Assembly (NCBI RefSeq): GCF_000442315.1
Contig: NZ_KE557325.1
Location: 1-64,000, forward strand
Origin: Rubellimicrobium thermophilum DSM 16684
GTDB lineage: Bacteria; Pseudomonadota; Alphaproteobacteria; Rhodobacterales; Rhodobacteraceae
Length of the DNA: 64,000 nucleotides
Direction: 5' to 3'
Shown here: positions 1-9,107 of the stretch, piece after piece
Layout of the letters: each line of letters opens with the position of its first letter
How positions within the stretch are numbered: the stretch's first letter is position 1
The notes under the pieces: generated by a model
The model's input: only the letters and a program-made list of their open reading frames with translations
Told to the model about the DNA's origin: nothing
Database searches by the model: none
Translations under genes and position numbers: made by a program

Positions 1-1149
1 GCGGGGCTCATGGCGGCCGAGACGATCGCCGCTGCCGGTCATCCCGTCCTGCTGGCCGAAGCCATGCCTTCGCCTGCGCGCAAGCTGCTGATGGCGGGCA
101 AGTCCGGCTTGAACCTCACCAAGGCCGAGGAGCCGGAGGCCTTCCGTGCCGCCTATGGCACACCCCTGCCGCCGGCGCTCGAGGCGGCGCTGCGCGCCTT
201 CGGCCCCGGCGAGGCGATGGCCTGGGCCGAGGGGCTGGGTCAGCGGCTTGTCATCGGGTCCACCGGGCGCGTCTTCCCGGAGGCGTGGAAGGCCTCGCCG
301 CTGCTGCGCGCCTGGCTGAAGCGGCTGGCCGCCGGCGGGGTGCGCCTCGTGCTGCGCTGGCGCTGGACGGGCTGGGACGGCGAGGCGCACCGCTTCGAGA
401 CGCCCGATGGGCCGCGGCTGGTCGAGGCGGGGGCGGCGGTCCTCGCCCTGGGGGGGGCAAGCTGGCGCCGGCTCGGTTCGGACGGCGCCTGGGCGGCGGC
501 TCTGCCCGGCCTCGTGGCGCCCTTCGCCCCGGCCAATATGGGCCTTGCCGTGAGCTGGTCCGACGCCATGGCCCGCCATGCCGGCGCCCCGGTCAAGGCG
601 GCGGCCTGGTCGGCAGGGGGAATCCTGTCCCGCGGGGAGGTGGTCGTATCGGCCCGGGGGCTGGAGGGGGGCGGCCTCTACCCCCTTTCGCGTCCCTTGC
701 GCGAAGGCGCGGCGCTGAGGCTCGACCTCTTTCCCGACCGCTCCGAGGACTGGCTGCGCAGCCGCCTGGCGGGCGGGGACCGGCGGGAGAGCCTGCCCAA
801 CCGGCTGCGCAAGCGGCTGGGCCTTTCGGGCGTGCGCGCGGCGCTGCTGCACGAATGGGGACGGGACGGCCGCGGGCGGCTGCCGGACGACCTCGCCCCG
901 CTGCTCAAGCATCTGCCCGTGCGCCATGACGGGCCGCGCCCGCTCGATGAGGCGATCTCGACCGCGGGCGGGTTGCGCTTTGACGCGCTGACGGACGATC
1001 TGATGCTGCGCGACCGGCCCGGCGTCTTTGCCGCCGGCGAGATGCTGGACTGGGAGGCGCCCACGGGTGGCTATCTGCTGACCGCCTGTCTGGCCACGGG
1101 GCGCCTGGCCGGGCAAGCCGCGGCGGCCCGGCTCGCAAGGCGGATCTGA
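1..1149 (+). CDS. HI0933/BaiN-type FAD-dependent flavoprotein, 5' end cut by window
   Basis: The reading frame is open from base 1 (AGLMAAE...), which fits the residues just after a Rossmann GxGxxG motif, so only a few N-terminal residues lie outside the window. Seen: a KLLMAGKSGLNLT segment near the N terminus and a C-terminal FAD-contacting stretch (GVFAAGEMLDWEAPTGGY), both typical of the HI0933-like/TIGR03862 aminoacetone-oxidase-like flavoproteins. About 382 residues remain, close to the usual ~400. The family binds FAD in the cytoplasm; the physiological substrate in alphaproteobacteria is not established. It ends 110 bp before the yjbH-like gene and looks like a separate unit. Family assignment is firm, function is not. 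Confidence 0.85.
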   Translation, partial: AGLMAAETIAAAGHPVLLAEAMPSPARKLLMAGKSGLNLTKAEEPEAFRAAYGTPLPPALEAALRAFGPGEAMAWAEGLGQRLVIGSTGRVFPEAWKASPLLRAWLKRLAAGGVRLVLRWRWTGWDGEAHRFETPDGPRLVEAGAAVLALGGASWRRLGSDGAWAAALPGLVAPFAPANMGLAVSWSDAMARHAGAPVKAAAWSAGGILSRGEVVVSARGLEGGGLYPLSRPLREGAALRLDLFPDRSEDWLRSRLAGGDRRESLPNRLRKRLGLSGVRAALLHEWGRDGRGRLPDDLAPLLKHLPVRHDGPRPLDEAISTAGGLRFDALTDDLMLRDRPGVFAAGEMLDWEAPTGGYLLTACLATGRLAGQAAAARLARRI

Positions 1150-1258
1150 CGCCGCCCGGCGCATCCGGTCGGCGAAAAGCGACCATCCGCCCCCGCAGCG
1201 GCTTTCCTTCCCGGCCGGCTTGGGCTTAGGTGATCTCATCCACGCGCAGGAGAGACCG

Positions 1259-3392
1259 ATGGCCCGTCCCCTTCTCCGCCTTGCCGCCGCCGCAAGCGTG
1301 TTCGCGCTGGTCGCGGGCCCGGACCTGCCGGGACCGGCCGTCGCCCAGGACGGGGTGAGCTATACCTTCTACGGCACGCCCGGCCTTCTCGAGATGCCCT
1401 CGGCGATCAGCGCCGCAGACGGGGAACTGGCCGGCACCGTCGGCTGGTTCGGCGGCCAGCTCCGCAATTCCTTCACCTTCCAGGTCACGCCGCGCCTGTC
1501 CGCCACCTTCCGCTATGCCGGGATCGAGGATTACGAAGGCCCCGACGACATGCTGTGGGACCGCAGCTTCGACCTCCGCTACCGCTTCACGGACGAAGGG
1601 GCGATCAGGCCCCAGATCGCCGTGGGGCTGCAGGACTTTCTGGGCACCGGCATCCATTCGGCCGAATATGTGGTGGCCACCAAGACCATCGGCGACGCCT
1701 TCCGGGTGACGCTGGGCCTCGGCTGGGGCCGGTTGGGCAGCTATAACGGGTTCACCAACCCCCTCGGCGCGATCGACGAGAGTTTCGAGACCCGCCCCGA
1801 CCCTTTCGAGCCCGGCGAGACCGGCGGCGTTCCGACAACGGAATCCTGGTTCCGCGGCGATGCGGCAGTCTTCGGGGGGGATCGAATGGGCACCCACCGA
1901 CCGGCTGATCCTGAAGGCCGAATATTCCTCGGACGACGCCTATGAGACCGCCGCGGGAGAGCCGCTGTTCGATCGCCGCTCGCCCCTCAATTTCGGTCTC
2001 GCCTGGACGCCCTTTCCGGGGCTCGATCTCAATCTGGGCTATCTCTACGGCAGCCAGATCGCCCTGGGCGCCACGATCGCCGTGAACCCCAACAACCGCC
2101 CCTTCGGGGCGGGGCTCGATCCCGCGCCGCTTCCCGTGGCGGTGCGCGATGCCCGCGCCGCCGCGCAGAGCTGGGACCGCACTGCCCTCCCCGAGGAGAC
2201 CCTGCGCGAACGGCTGCGCAGCGCGCTGCTGGCCGAAGGGATCGAGCTGATGGCGCTGGGGATCGACGACCATTCCGCAAGGCTGCGCTATACCAATACC
2301 CGCTGGCGGTCCGAGGCGCAGGCCATGGGGCGCGTGGCCCGCATCCTCACGCGCGAGCTGCCCCCTTCGGTCGAGCGGCTCACGCTCGAGCCGATGCAGC
2401 GCGGCATCCCCCTTTCGGCCGTGACCTTCGCGCGCAGCGATCTGGAGGCGCTCGAGAACGAGGTGGGCGGCACGGCCCAGACGCTCGCCCGCGCGCAGTT
2501 CGAGGATGCGGGCCCCTCTGCCGGTCTGACGCCGCTGCCGCCGGCGCGCGATCCCTTCGACTGGGGGATCCGCCCCTATGCCGGTCTGCTGCTGTTCGAC
2601 GAGGAGAGCCCCCTGCAGCTCAATGCCGGGGTGGAGCTGTCGGCCAGCTGGCGCCTGGCGCCCGATCTCGTGCTCTCGGGGGCGGTGCGGCAGCGCCTGA
2701 TCGGCAGCGGATCGGCCGGGGAGGAGCCCGAACCGGTCAACGGCGTTCCCGTGGTGCGGCGCAATGCCGGCCAGTATGTGCAGGACTTTCCCGTCCTGAC
2801 CGATCTCACCCTCGCACATTTCTCGCGCCCCGGCCGCGATCTCTATGGCCGCGTGACGGTCGGCTATCTCGAACGGATGTATGCCGGCGTCTCGGGCGAA
2901 CTGCTCTGGGCGCCGGTCGCCTCGCGCCTGGCTTTGGGGGCAGAGATCAACTATGCCGTCCAGCGCGATTACGATTCCCCCTTCGGATTGCGTGACTACG
3001 AGACCGTCACGGGCCATGCCTCGGTCTATTACGACATGGGCAACGGCTTTCACCTGCAGGTCGATGCCGGACGCTATCTCGCGGGGGACTGGGGGGCGAC
3101 CTTCGCCCTGGATCGCGAGTTCGAGAACGGCTGGCGCGTGGGCGGCTATTTCACCCTGACCGACATGCCCTTCGAGGATTTCGGCGAAGGGTCCTTCGAC
3201 AAGGGGATCCGTCTGTCCGTTCCCCTCGACTTTGCCCTGGGCCGGCCCACGCGGCGCGGCATCGACACGACGCTGCGTTCGCTCAACCGCGACGGCGGTG
3301 CAAGGCTGTCGGTCGAGGGGCGGCTCTATGACGTGGTGCGCGGCGGCCGCTATGCGGATCTCGAGGATACATGGGGACGGTTCTGGCGATGA
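1259..3392 (+). CDS. YjbH-family outer-membrane polysaccharide protein (frameshifted)
   Basis: Two open frames join to one YjbH (DUF940) protein: residues about 1-206 from 1259, and the remainder in another frame to 3392. The switch falls in a run of seven G at 1874-1880; with six G the protein reads ...AVFGGIEWAPTDR... and totals 710 residues. The start at 1259 has AGGAGA upstream and gives a signal peptide (MARPLLRLAAAASVFALVAG). The body is rich in alternating aromatic/polar beta-strand segments, as expected for an outer-membrane barrel. In E. coli YjbH works with YjbEFG in extracellular polysaccharide export; here it overlaps the YjbF-like gene by ATGA. No YjbG/GfcC homologue is present. 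The indel is more likely a sequencing error than a true break. Confidence 0.8.
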
Positions 3393-4108
3393 GATGCGCG
3401 ATTCTTGCGGCCATGCTGGGGGCCGGACTGCTGGCAGGATGCGACCGGGGAGGGGCGGCCGGAAACGCCGGCAGGGCGGACCCCGCCGGCGCTCCGGAAG
3501 CCGAGGGGCGCGTTCTCGGCGCCGTCAATGCCGCGGCAAACCTGATCTTCGGCAGCGATCCCGAGAGCGCCGGATCCGGGCCGGGCGCCCTCATCCCCGG
3601 CGCCTTCACCCCGGAGGCCGTCGCCGCCGATCCCTCCGCCTATCGCATCATCCAGATCAATGCGCTGGGCCTGAACGAGCTGGGTCGCGTCATCCAGGAC
3701 AATGGCGAGGAGATCACCATCGCCCTCCAGTCCGGTCCGACGGCCGCCTTCGATCAGGGCGTGCTGACCGCGACACGCGGCTTCGGCGACGATCTGCTGA
3801 CGATCGACGCGCCGGGCCTGCTGCCCATCCTGCGCGCCGGGGGCGGGACGCTGACGCGAACCGTCGAGACGCTCGATTCGCAGGACCGGATTGTCACCAG
3901 CCGCTTCACCTGCACCGTCACCCCGGCCGGAACCGAGACGCTCAATCTCGGCCTGCGCGAGGCTAGCCTGCGGCGCCTCGACGAGAACTGCCGCGGCGAA
4001 CGAATCGTGTTCGACAACATCTACTGGCTCGACACGCGCGGAGAGATCGTGGCATCGAGGCAGTATGTCTCGCCGACTGTTGCATATTTGCGCGCCAGCC
4101 GACTTTGA
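3389..4108 (+). CDS. YjbF/GfcB-family lipoprotein
   Basis: A 239-residue lipoprotein precursor. The chosen ATG at 3389 overlaps the yjbH stop (ATGA) and gives a short signal sequence with lipobox LLAGC, the acylated Cys being residue 18; an upstream ATG at 3371 would add residues before an already complete signal. The mature region matches the YjbF/GfcB plan: a conserved central part around RIIQINALGL and a C-terminal region with two Cys (FTCTV and DENC) that could form a disulfide. The family belongs to group 4 capsule or Yjb exopolysaccharide loci, probably at the inner face of the outer membrane. Translational coupling to the YjbH-like gene supports a joint role. Confidence 0.78.
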   Translation: MRCAILAAMLGAGLLAGCDRGGAAGNAGRADPAGAPEAEGRVLGAVNAAANLIFGSDPESAGSGPGALIPGAFTPEAVAADPSAYRIIQINALGLNELGRVIQDNGEEITIALQSGPTAAFDQGVLTATRGFGDDLLTIDAPGLLPILRAGGGTLTRTVETLDSQDRIVTSRFTCTVTPAGTETLNLGLREASLRRLDENCRGERIVFDNIYWLDTRGEIVASRQYVSPTVAYLRASRL

Positions 4109-4207
4109 TTGCGGCAGAGGCTTGGCACCCCCGTGCATCGCGCTTGTTTACGCGGAACAATGCCACTACACGAAGCTCAACGCTTTGTATCCAAACGGAG
4201 TAGGAAC

Positions 4208-4441
4208 ATGCGCATCCTGAAGTCCCTCGTCCTTGCTGTCGCCGCGGCCACCGTCGCCGGTCAGGCCATCGCCGGCGGCTTTGCCCCCGCCGTGCCGGAG
4301 CCCGCGCCGACCGTCGTCGTCGAGCCCGAGGCGCCCCGCTCCACCTGGGGGGTGGTCCTGCCGATCGTCCTGCTCGGCGGTCTGATCGCCCTCGCCGTCG
4401 CGAACGACTCCGACAGCGAAGACGACACGCCGGCCATGTGA
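4208..4441 (+). CDS. Small exported protein, copy 1 of a tandem pair
   Basis: A 77-residue protein with a signal peptide ending near AIAGG, a Pro/Val/Glu-rich linker (PEPAPTVVVEPEAPR), one hydrophobic helix (WGVVLPIVLLGGLIALAVA) and an acidic tail (NDSDSEDD). The start at 4208 follows a purine-rich GTAGGAAC. It lies 99 bp after the YjbF-like gene on the same strand, before a strong terminator. The architecture (signal, linker, TM, acidic end) recalls the tiny YjbE-like proteins of yjb loci, but there is no clear sequence identity; such alphaproteobacterial proteins are sometimes mislabelled ferrochelatase, for which nothing is seen here. Function unknown; a cell-surface polysaccharide role is inferred from position only. 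Confidence 0.72.
   Translation: MRILKSLVLAVAAATVAGQAIAGGFAPAVPEPAPTVVVEPEAPRSTWGVVLPIVLLGGLIALAVANDSDSEDDTPAM
4334..4425 (+). repeat. 92-bp direct repeat, copy 1
   Basis: The 3' part of the first small gene is repeated at 4714-4805 with a single mismatch (G at 4351 versus C at 4731), an offset of exactly 380 bp. The flanking halves of the two genes diverge much more, including at third codon positions, so this segment is unusually conserved at DNA level. Confidence 0.9.
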
Positions 4442-4486
4442 TCGGCCGGCGGATGCTGCGTCACGGCACATCCCCGTCACAATCGG

Positions 4487-4515
4487 CAAGACAGGCCTGA
4501 TGGCCTGTCTTGTTT
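4487..4515 (+). terminator. Rho-independent terminator after small gene copy 1
   Basis: Perfect 11-bp stem CAAGACAGGCC (4487-4497) with GGCCTGTCTTG (4502-4512), a 4-base loop TGAT, followed by TTT. It separates the first small gene from the second, so the two are probably transcribed separately or with partial read-through. Confidence 0.8.
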
Positions 4516-4584
4516 CATGATGGAAGCTGCGTCATGATGCCCCTGACGGCCCCGGCCGTGCGCCAGACAACAGGAGTGAATTCC

Positions 4585-4821
4585 ATGCGCTTCACGAAGC
4601 CCCTCGCCCTCGCTGCCGCTCTTGCGGCTGCTGCGGGCCCTGTCCTTGCCGGTGGCTTCGCCCCGGTCGTGCCGGTCGAGCCCCCGACCGTGGTCGTCGA
4701 GCCGCCGCCGGCCCCCCGCTCCACCTGGGGCGTGGTCCTGCCGATCGTCCTGCTCGGCGGTCTGATCGCCCTCGCCGTCGCGAACGACTCCGACAGCGAA
4801 GACGATACCCCTGCTGAATAA
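4585..4821 (+). CDS. Small exported protein, copy 2 of a tandem pair
   Basis: A 78-residue paralogue of the protein at 4208: signal peptide (MRFTKPLALAAALAAAAGPVLAGG), a Pro-rich linker (VEPPTVVVEPPPAPR), an identical membrane segment (WGVVLPIVLLGGLIALAVA) and the same NDSDSEDDTP acidic tail. The ATG at 4585 has CAGGAG upstream; an ATG at 4510 lies inside the preceding terminator and is rejected. The last third is almost base-identical to copy 1 while the signal peptides differ, which suggests gene conversion or strong constraint on the membrane/tail part. Function unknown. Confidence 0.72.
   Translation: MRFTKPLALAAALAAAAGPVLAGGFAPVVPVEPPTVVVEPPPAPRSTWGVVLPIVLLGGLIALAVANDSDSEDDTPAE
4714..4805 (+). 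repeat. 92-bp direct repeat, copy 2
   Basis: Second copy of the segment at 4334-4425, 91 of 92 bases identical, encoding the membrane helix and acidic tail of the second small protein. Confidence 0.9.
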
Positions 4822-4843
4822 TTCCCCCCTTCGGGAAGGTTCC

Positions 4844-4880
4844 GGGCCCGTCTGCCCTGTTCCGGGCGGCGGGCCCTTCT
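4844..4880 (+). terminator. Probable terminator between small gene copy 2 and holA
   Basis: GC-rich imperfect hairpin: GGGCCCG-TC-TGCCC (4844-4857) against GGGCGGCGGGCCC (4864-4876), then TTCT. It lies between convergent genes; the T-tract is weak, so efficiency is uncertain. Confidence 0.5.
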
Positions 4881-4899
4881 CGTCATGGGAGCCCGGGGA

Positions 4900-5914
4900 T
4901 CAGCGACCGCGCAGCGCCGCCTGCCTGAGCAGCATCCGCTCCAGCAAGGCCGCCGGCGGCGCCATGGATCCGCCGCGCAGCCCGAGATCGAGATCCACGG
5001 TCAGCCGCAGCGCCTCCTCCAGCGCTTCGCGCGGCCAGGCCGCAGCGCGCTGGATCGCCTGACGCCGGATCCCCCCTGCCGGGGGACGCAGGGCGGCAAG
5101 CCCGGCCTCGCCGCCGCCTCGCGGCCTTGACCAGCAGCGCCGCCCGCCAATGGCGGGCCAGCGCGATGGCCACCGCCACCGGTGCACCCCCTCGAGCCGA
5201 AAGCCGCGCAAGCAGCGTCGGCACCCGGTCCTTCCGCCCTTCCGACAGGGCGAGCAGAAGATCCTCCATCCCGGCCTCGCCTGTGGCGGGGGCCAGCGCG
5301 GCAACAGCTTCGGCGGTCAGCGGTTCCGTCCCTGCGGACTGATACAGCGACAGCTTCTCCAGGAGGCCGCGGAATTCGCCGGGGGGCAGGGATTGGGCTG
5401 CGGCAAGGATCGCCTCATATGCCTCCGGATCGGGGTGCAGATCCGCCTCGCGCAGCAGGGCCTCGATCTCGGCCGGGTCGGGCGGATCGTCATAAAGCGC
5501 GATGACGACCGCATGCCGGGCCGCCTCGAAGAGCCGGCGGAGCGCCCCGCGCGCAGGCAGCCCCGCCCCCGCCACGACCAGATGCGCATCGCCCGCTGAC
5601 CATCCCTCCAGCGCGGTCTGCAGGGCAGGGGCAAGGCCATCGGTCGCCTCGTCCAGCACCACGACACGGGTGCCGGGAAAGAAGCCGCGTGCCTTCACGG
5701 CATCCGGCAGAAGCGCGGGATTGCGACGGATCTCGGCCGCGGCCAGACGGTCGATGCGCATCTCGGCCTCGGCCCCCGGACCGGCCCAGGCCGCCACGAG
5801 ATCCCCCCGGGCAAGGGCCACCCGCGCGGCGTCCTCTCCCGTGATCAGGGCGGCGGCGATCCCCGGGCGGGGGGCGCGCAGGAAGGCCCGGGCCTCACGC
5901 GAGGAGAGCTTCAC
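4900..5914 (-). CDS. holA: DNA polymerase III delta subunit (frameshifted)
   Basis: The clamp-loader delta subunit loads the beta sliding clamp during replication. The N-terminal about 265 residues (MKLSSREARAFLRAP..., then VVVLDEATDGL and ALYDDPPDPAEIEAL) are in the frame from 5914, and the C-terminal domain (RGGGEAGLAALRPPAGG ... LRGGSMAPPAALLERMLL) continues in another frame to 4900. One extra base around 5108-5130 explains the switch; removing it gives 337 residues, the normal length. Its ATG overlaps the lptE stop, in the leuS-lptE-holA order common in alphaproteobacteria. Because holA is essential, the indel is most likely a sequence error. Confidence 0.85.
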
Positions 5915-6372
5915 GCCAGATCCAGGAGCAGAAGGCGCCGGAGAACCGCATCGGCCATGGTCTGCATCAGCCTTTCGCGCGCATCCCGAGCCGCGGCATC
6001 GACGGCCACGGTCGATCCGGTGGCGGAATAGCTGGCCGTGCCGCCGGTCTCTCCCTCAGCCAGAAGACGGTCCCCTTCGGACAGGCGCCAGAGGGTGCGG
6101 CCTGCCAGGGTATAGCGCGTGATGGCCCCGCTGCGTGTCACGGCGGCCGATTCGGTGGCGATCTCGGGGGTGACGGCCAGGCGCAGCGGCCCCGCCGAAG
6201 GGCCCAGACGATCCTCGAGAGCCCGGCGCAGGCGCGTGCCGTCCTCAGTCTGCGGGGCCTCGATCACGACGCGCCCCCGCAGGCGGAGGCCATCCCCGCC
6301 CGGCCCGTAGACAGGCGCAAAGCCACAGGCGGCGAGTGCGACGGGCGCCAGCAGGACCGCCCGCCGGCGCAT
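5911..6372 (-). CDS. lptE: LPS-assembly lipoprotein LptE
   Basis: A 153-residue lipoprotein: [23 protein letters not shown], with lipobox LAAC and the CGFxPxYG signature typical of alphaproteobacterial LptE. In the family LptE plugs the LptD barrel and helps deliver lipopolysaccharide to the outer leaflet. The middle region (ITRYTLAGRTLWRLSEGDRL) matches the conserved ASY/YxL-type segment before a C-terminal helix. The ATG overlaps the leuS stop (ATGA) and its stop overlaps the holA start, so the three genes are translationally coupled. Confidence 0.88.
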   Translation of the reverse strand: MRRRAVLLAPVALAACGFAPVYGPGGDGLRLRGRVVIEAPQTEDGTRLRRALEDRLGPSAGPLRLAVTPEIATESAAVTRSGAITRYTLAGRTLWRLSEGDRLLAEGETGGTASYSATGSTVAVDAAARDARERLMQTMADAVLRRLLLLDLA

Positions 6373-8930
6373 CAGGCCACCACATTCACGATGCGGCCCG
6401 GCACGACGATCACCTTGCGCGGCGTCGCGCCATCGAGCGTTCTGGCCACGGCTTCGACTGCGAGACGTTCCAGCTCGGGCGCGGCGATGTCGCGCGGCAC
6501 GGTGATCTCGCAGCGGCGCTTGCCATTGACCTGGACGGGGAGCGTCATCGTCTCTTCCACCAGCATGGCGGGATCGGCCTCGGGCCAGGGGGCGGCGGCC
6601 ACGAGCCCTTCGCCATCCAGCATCGCCCAGACCTCTTCGGCCAGATGGGGGGTCATCGGCGCCATGAGCTGGGCGAGCGTGCGCAGCGCGCGGCGCCGTG
6701 CCTCGGCCCCGGCCTCGGATTTCTGGATCATGGTGGTGAAGGCATAGAGACGGGCGATGGCGGTGTTGAAGCCGAAGCTCTCGATTCCCAGGGTCACCTC
6801 ATGGATGGCGCGGTGGCGCGCCTTCTCGAGCGCGGCATCGGCCTCCGGATGGGGGGGAGCATCCGAGGTCGTCGCCTCCTGCGCCAGACGCCAGACGCGG
6901 GCGAGATGGCGATGCGCGGCCTCGGCCCCGGCGGCTGTCCATTCGACGTCGCGCTCCGGGGGCGAGTCCGAGAGCACGAACCACCGCGCCGTGTCCGCGC
7001 CATAGCGCGCCACGATGGCGTCGGGGTCCACGACGTTCTTCTTCGACTTGGACATCTTGGCCGAGGGGATGATTTCCACCGGCTCGCCCGTGGCTTTGAG
7101 GCGGCCATTCTCCACCTCTTCGGGGAAGTGATAGACGGGGCGGCCTTCGGCATCCCGGGTCTGATAGATCTCGTGCGTGACCATGCCCTGGGTAAACAGC
7201 GCGTCGAAGGGTTCGCGCGCGCTCTCCGGCAGATGGCCGGTCTTCACCATCGCCCGGGCGAAGAAGCGGCTGTAGAGCAGATGCAGGATCGCATGCTCGA
7301 TGCCGCCGATATACTGGTCCACATTCATCCAGTAGCGGGCCTCGGCGAGATCCGTGGGTGTCGCCGCATGGGGCGCGGTGAAGCGCGCGAAATACCAGGA
7401 CGAATCGACGAAGGTATCCATCGTGTCCGTCTCGCGCGTGGCCGGCGCCCCGCAGGCGGGGCAGGGGACATGCTTCCATGTCGGGTGCCGGTCAAGCGGA
7501 TTGCCGGGCCGGTCGAAGGTCACATCGTCGGGCAGCAGCACGGGAAGCTGATCCCGCGGCACGGGCACGATGCCACAGGCTTCGCAATGGATGACGGGAA
7601 TCGGGCAGCCCCAGTAGCGCTGGCGCGAGAGCAGCCAGTCACGCAGCCGGTAGCGCGTGACCCCCTTGCCGATTCCCAGACCTTCGCAATGGGCGATGGC
7701 GGCCTCGACCGCCTGTTCGCCCGTCTGATGCGCGTCACCGGCGACCGGGCGCAGATAGCGCTGCCGCTCCGATTTCGGCGGGATATGGGCGGGGCCGCCG
7801 GCCTCGGGCGCGACATGGCCTGCGGCCTCCTCGGGCTCGAAGACGGAGAGCACGGGCAGGCCGTATTTGCGCGCAAAGTCCAGATCGCGCCCGTCATGCG
7901 CCGGACAGCCGAAGATCGCCCCGGTGCCGTAGTCCATGAGGATGAAATTGGCGACCCAGACCGGCAGCTCCCGGCCGGGATCGAGCGGATGACGCACACG
8001 CAGGCCGGTGTCGTATCCCAGCTTCTCGGCTGTCTCGATCGCCTCCTCGGTGGTCGCGCCCTTGCGTGCGAGCTCGCAGAAGGCGGCGAGGGCCGGATCC
8101 TCTGCAGCCAGCGCGCGGGTCAGCGGGTGATCGGGCGAGATGCCGACGAAGCTGGCCCCCCAGAGGGTGTCCGGCCGGGTCGTGTAGACGCGGATCGCGG
8201 CATGGCCATGGACAGGGGCAGTCAGGGGCCAGTCCATCTCGAGCCCGCGCGAGCGGCCGATCCAGTTGGCCTGCATGAGGCGCACCTTGGCGGGCCAGTT
8301 CTCGAGCCCGTCGAGCGCATCGAGCAGATCGCCCGCCATGTCGGAGATGCGGAAGAACCATTGGGTCAGCTCGCGGCGCTCCACCTCTGCGCCCGAGCGC
8401 CAGCCCCGCCCGTCCACGACCTGTTCGTTGGCGAGCACGGTGTTCTCCACGGGATCCCAGTTCACCACCGCCGCCCGCCGCGTCACGAGGCCTGCCTCGA
8501 GCATGTCGAGGAACAGACGCTGCTGCTGACCGTAATAGGCCGGATCGCAGGTGGCGAATTCGCGGCTCCAGTCGATCGAGAAGCCAAGCGGCTTCATCTG
8601 CGCCCGCATCTGGGCGATGTTCGCCTGGGTCCAGTCCTTGGGATGCCCGCCCGAGGCCATGGCCGCATTCTCGGCCGGCAGGCCGAAGGCATCCCAGCCC
8701 ATCGGATGCAGGACCGCATGGCCGGTTGCCCGCTTGTAGCGCGCCACCACATCGCCCATCGTATAGTTGCGCACATGCCCCATATGGATGCGCCCCGAGG
8801 GATAGGGGAACATCTCCAGCACATAGCATTTGGGCCGTCCCGGATCGGCCTTGGCGCGGAAGATCTGCGCCTCCTCCCAGGCGGCCTGCCAGCGGGCCTC
8901 GATGGTGGCGGGATCGTAGCGGCTTGTCAT
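6372..8930 (-). CDS. leuS: Leucyl-tRNA synthetase
   Basis: Class I aminoacyl-tRNA synthetase charging tRNA-Leu in the cytoplasm; 852 residues, normal for bacterial LeuRS. Visible motifs: the HIGH box as HMGH in [15 protein letters not shown] (about residues 41-55), the CP1 editing domain with [12 protein letters not shown], a zinc-binding-like [15 protein letters not shown] region, and KMSKS in [10 protein letters not shown]. Start chosen at 8930 ([15 protein letters not shown]) because GGAGGA lies about 9 bases upstream; the frame stays open to 9041 but without a better start. First gene of leuS-lptE-holA. Confidence 0.96.
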   Translation of the reverse strand: MTSRYDPATIEARWQAAWEEAQIFRAKADPGRPKCYVLEMFPYPSGRIHMGHVRNYTMGDVVARYKRATGHAVLHPMGWDAFGLPAENAAMASGGHPKDWTQANIAQMRAQMKPLGFSIDWSREFATCDPAYYGQQQRLFLDMLEAGLVTRRAAVVNWDPVENTVLANEQVVDGRGWRSGAEVERRELTQWFFRISDMAGDLLDALDGLENWPAKVRLMQANWIGRSRGLEMDWPLTAPVHGHAAIRVYTTRPDTLWGASFVGISPDHPLTRALAAEDPALAAFCELARKGATTEEAIETAEKLGYDTGLRVRHPLDPGRELPVWVANFILMDYGTGAIFGCPAHDGRDLDFARKYGLPVLSVFEPEEAAGHVAPEAGGPAHIPPKSERQRYLRPVAGDAHQTGEQAVEAAIAHCEGLGIGKGVTRYRLRDWLLSRQRYWGCPIPVIHCEACGIVPVPRDQLPVLLPDDVTFDRPGNPLDRHPTWKHVPCPACGAPATRETDTMDTFVDSSWYFARFTAPHAATPTDLAEARYWMNVDQYIGGIEHAILHLLYSRFFARAMVKTGHLPESAREPFDALFTQGMVTHEIYQTRDAEGRPVYHFPEEVENGRLKATGEPVEIIPSAKMSKSKKNVVDPDAIVARYGADTARWFVLSDSPPERDVEWTAAGAEAAHRHLARVWRLAQEATTSDAPPHPEADAALEKARHRAIHEVTLGIESFGFNTAIARLYAFTTMIQKSEAGAEARRRALRTLAQLMAPMTPHLAEEVWAMLDGEGLVAAAPWPEADPAMLVEETMTLPVQVNGKRRCEITVPRDIAAPELERLAVEAVARTLDGATPRKVIVVPGRIVNVVA

Positions 8931-9054
8931 CGGGACGGGATCCTCCGGTCGCAGGACGGGCGCGCCGGTGATGCCTGCGCCGGCCGGGCTTGTCCAGCGG
9001 CACCGGCAAGGGCCATGCGCCGTCTGCCGCCGGGCGCGCATGAAGACGGCGCAT

Positions 9055-9083
9055 GAAGAAAGGGCGGGTCCGAAGACCCGCCC
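9055..9083 (-). terminator. Rho-independent terminator of the porin gene
   Basis: Read on the minus strand: GGGCGGGTC, loop TTCG, GACCCGCCC (perfect 9-bp stem, 9083-9062), then TTTCTT. It begins 24 bp after the porin stop. The UUCG tetraloop and T-tract make this a textbook intrinsic terminator. Confidence 0.9.
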
Positions 9084-9107
9084 CCTGTTTCGCGATCCCG
9101 ATGGGGA

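Noticed and set aside
4208-4821. Ferrochelatase annotation for the small proteins
   Set aside because: Proteins of 77-78 residues with one membrane helix cannot be a ferrochelatase, and no such motif exists.
6336-9056. 906-codon open frame antisense to leuS
   Set aside because: It mirrors the leuS codon pattern in GC-rich DNA; no family motif, no start context, and leuS is unambiguous.
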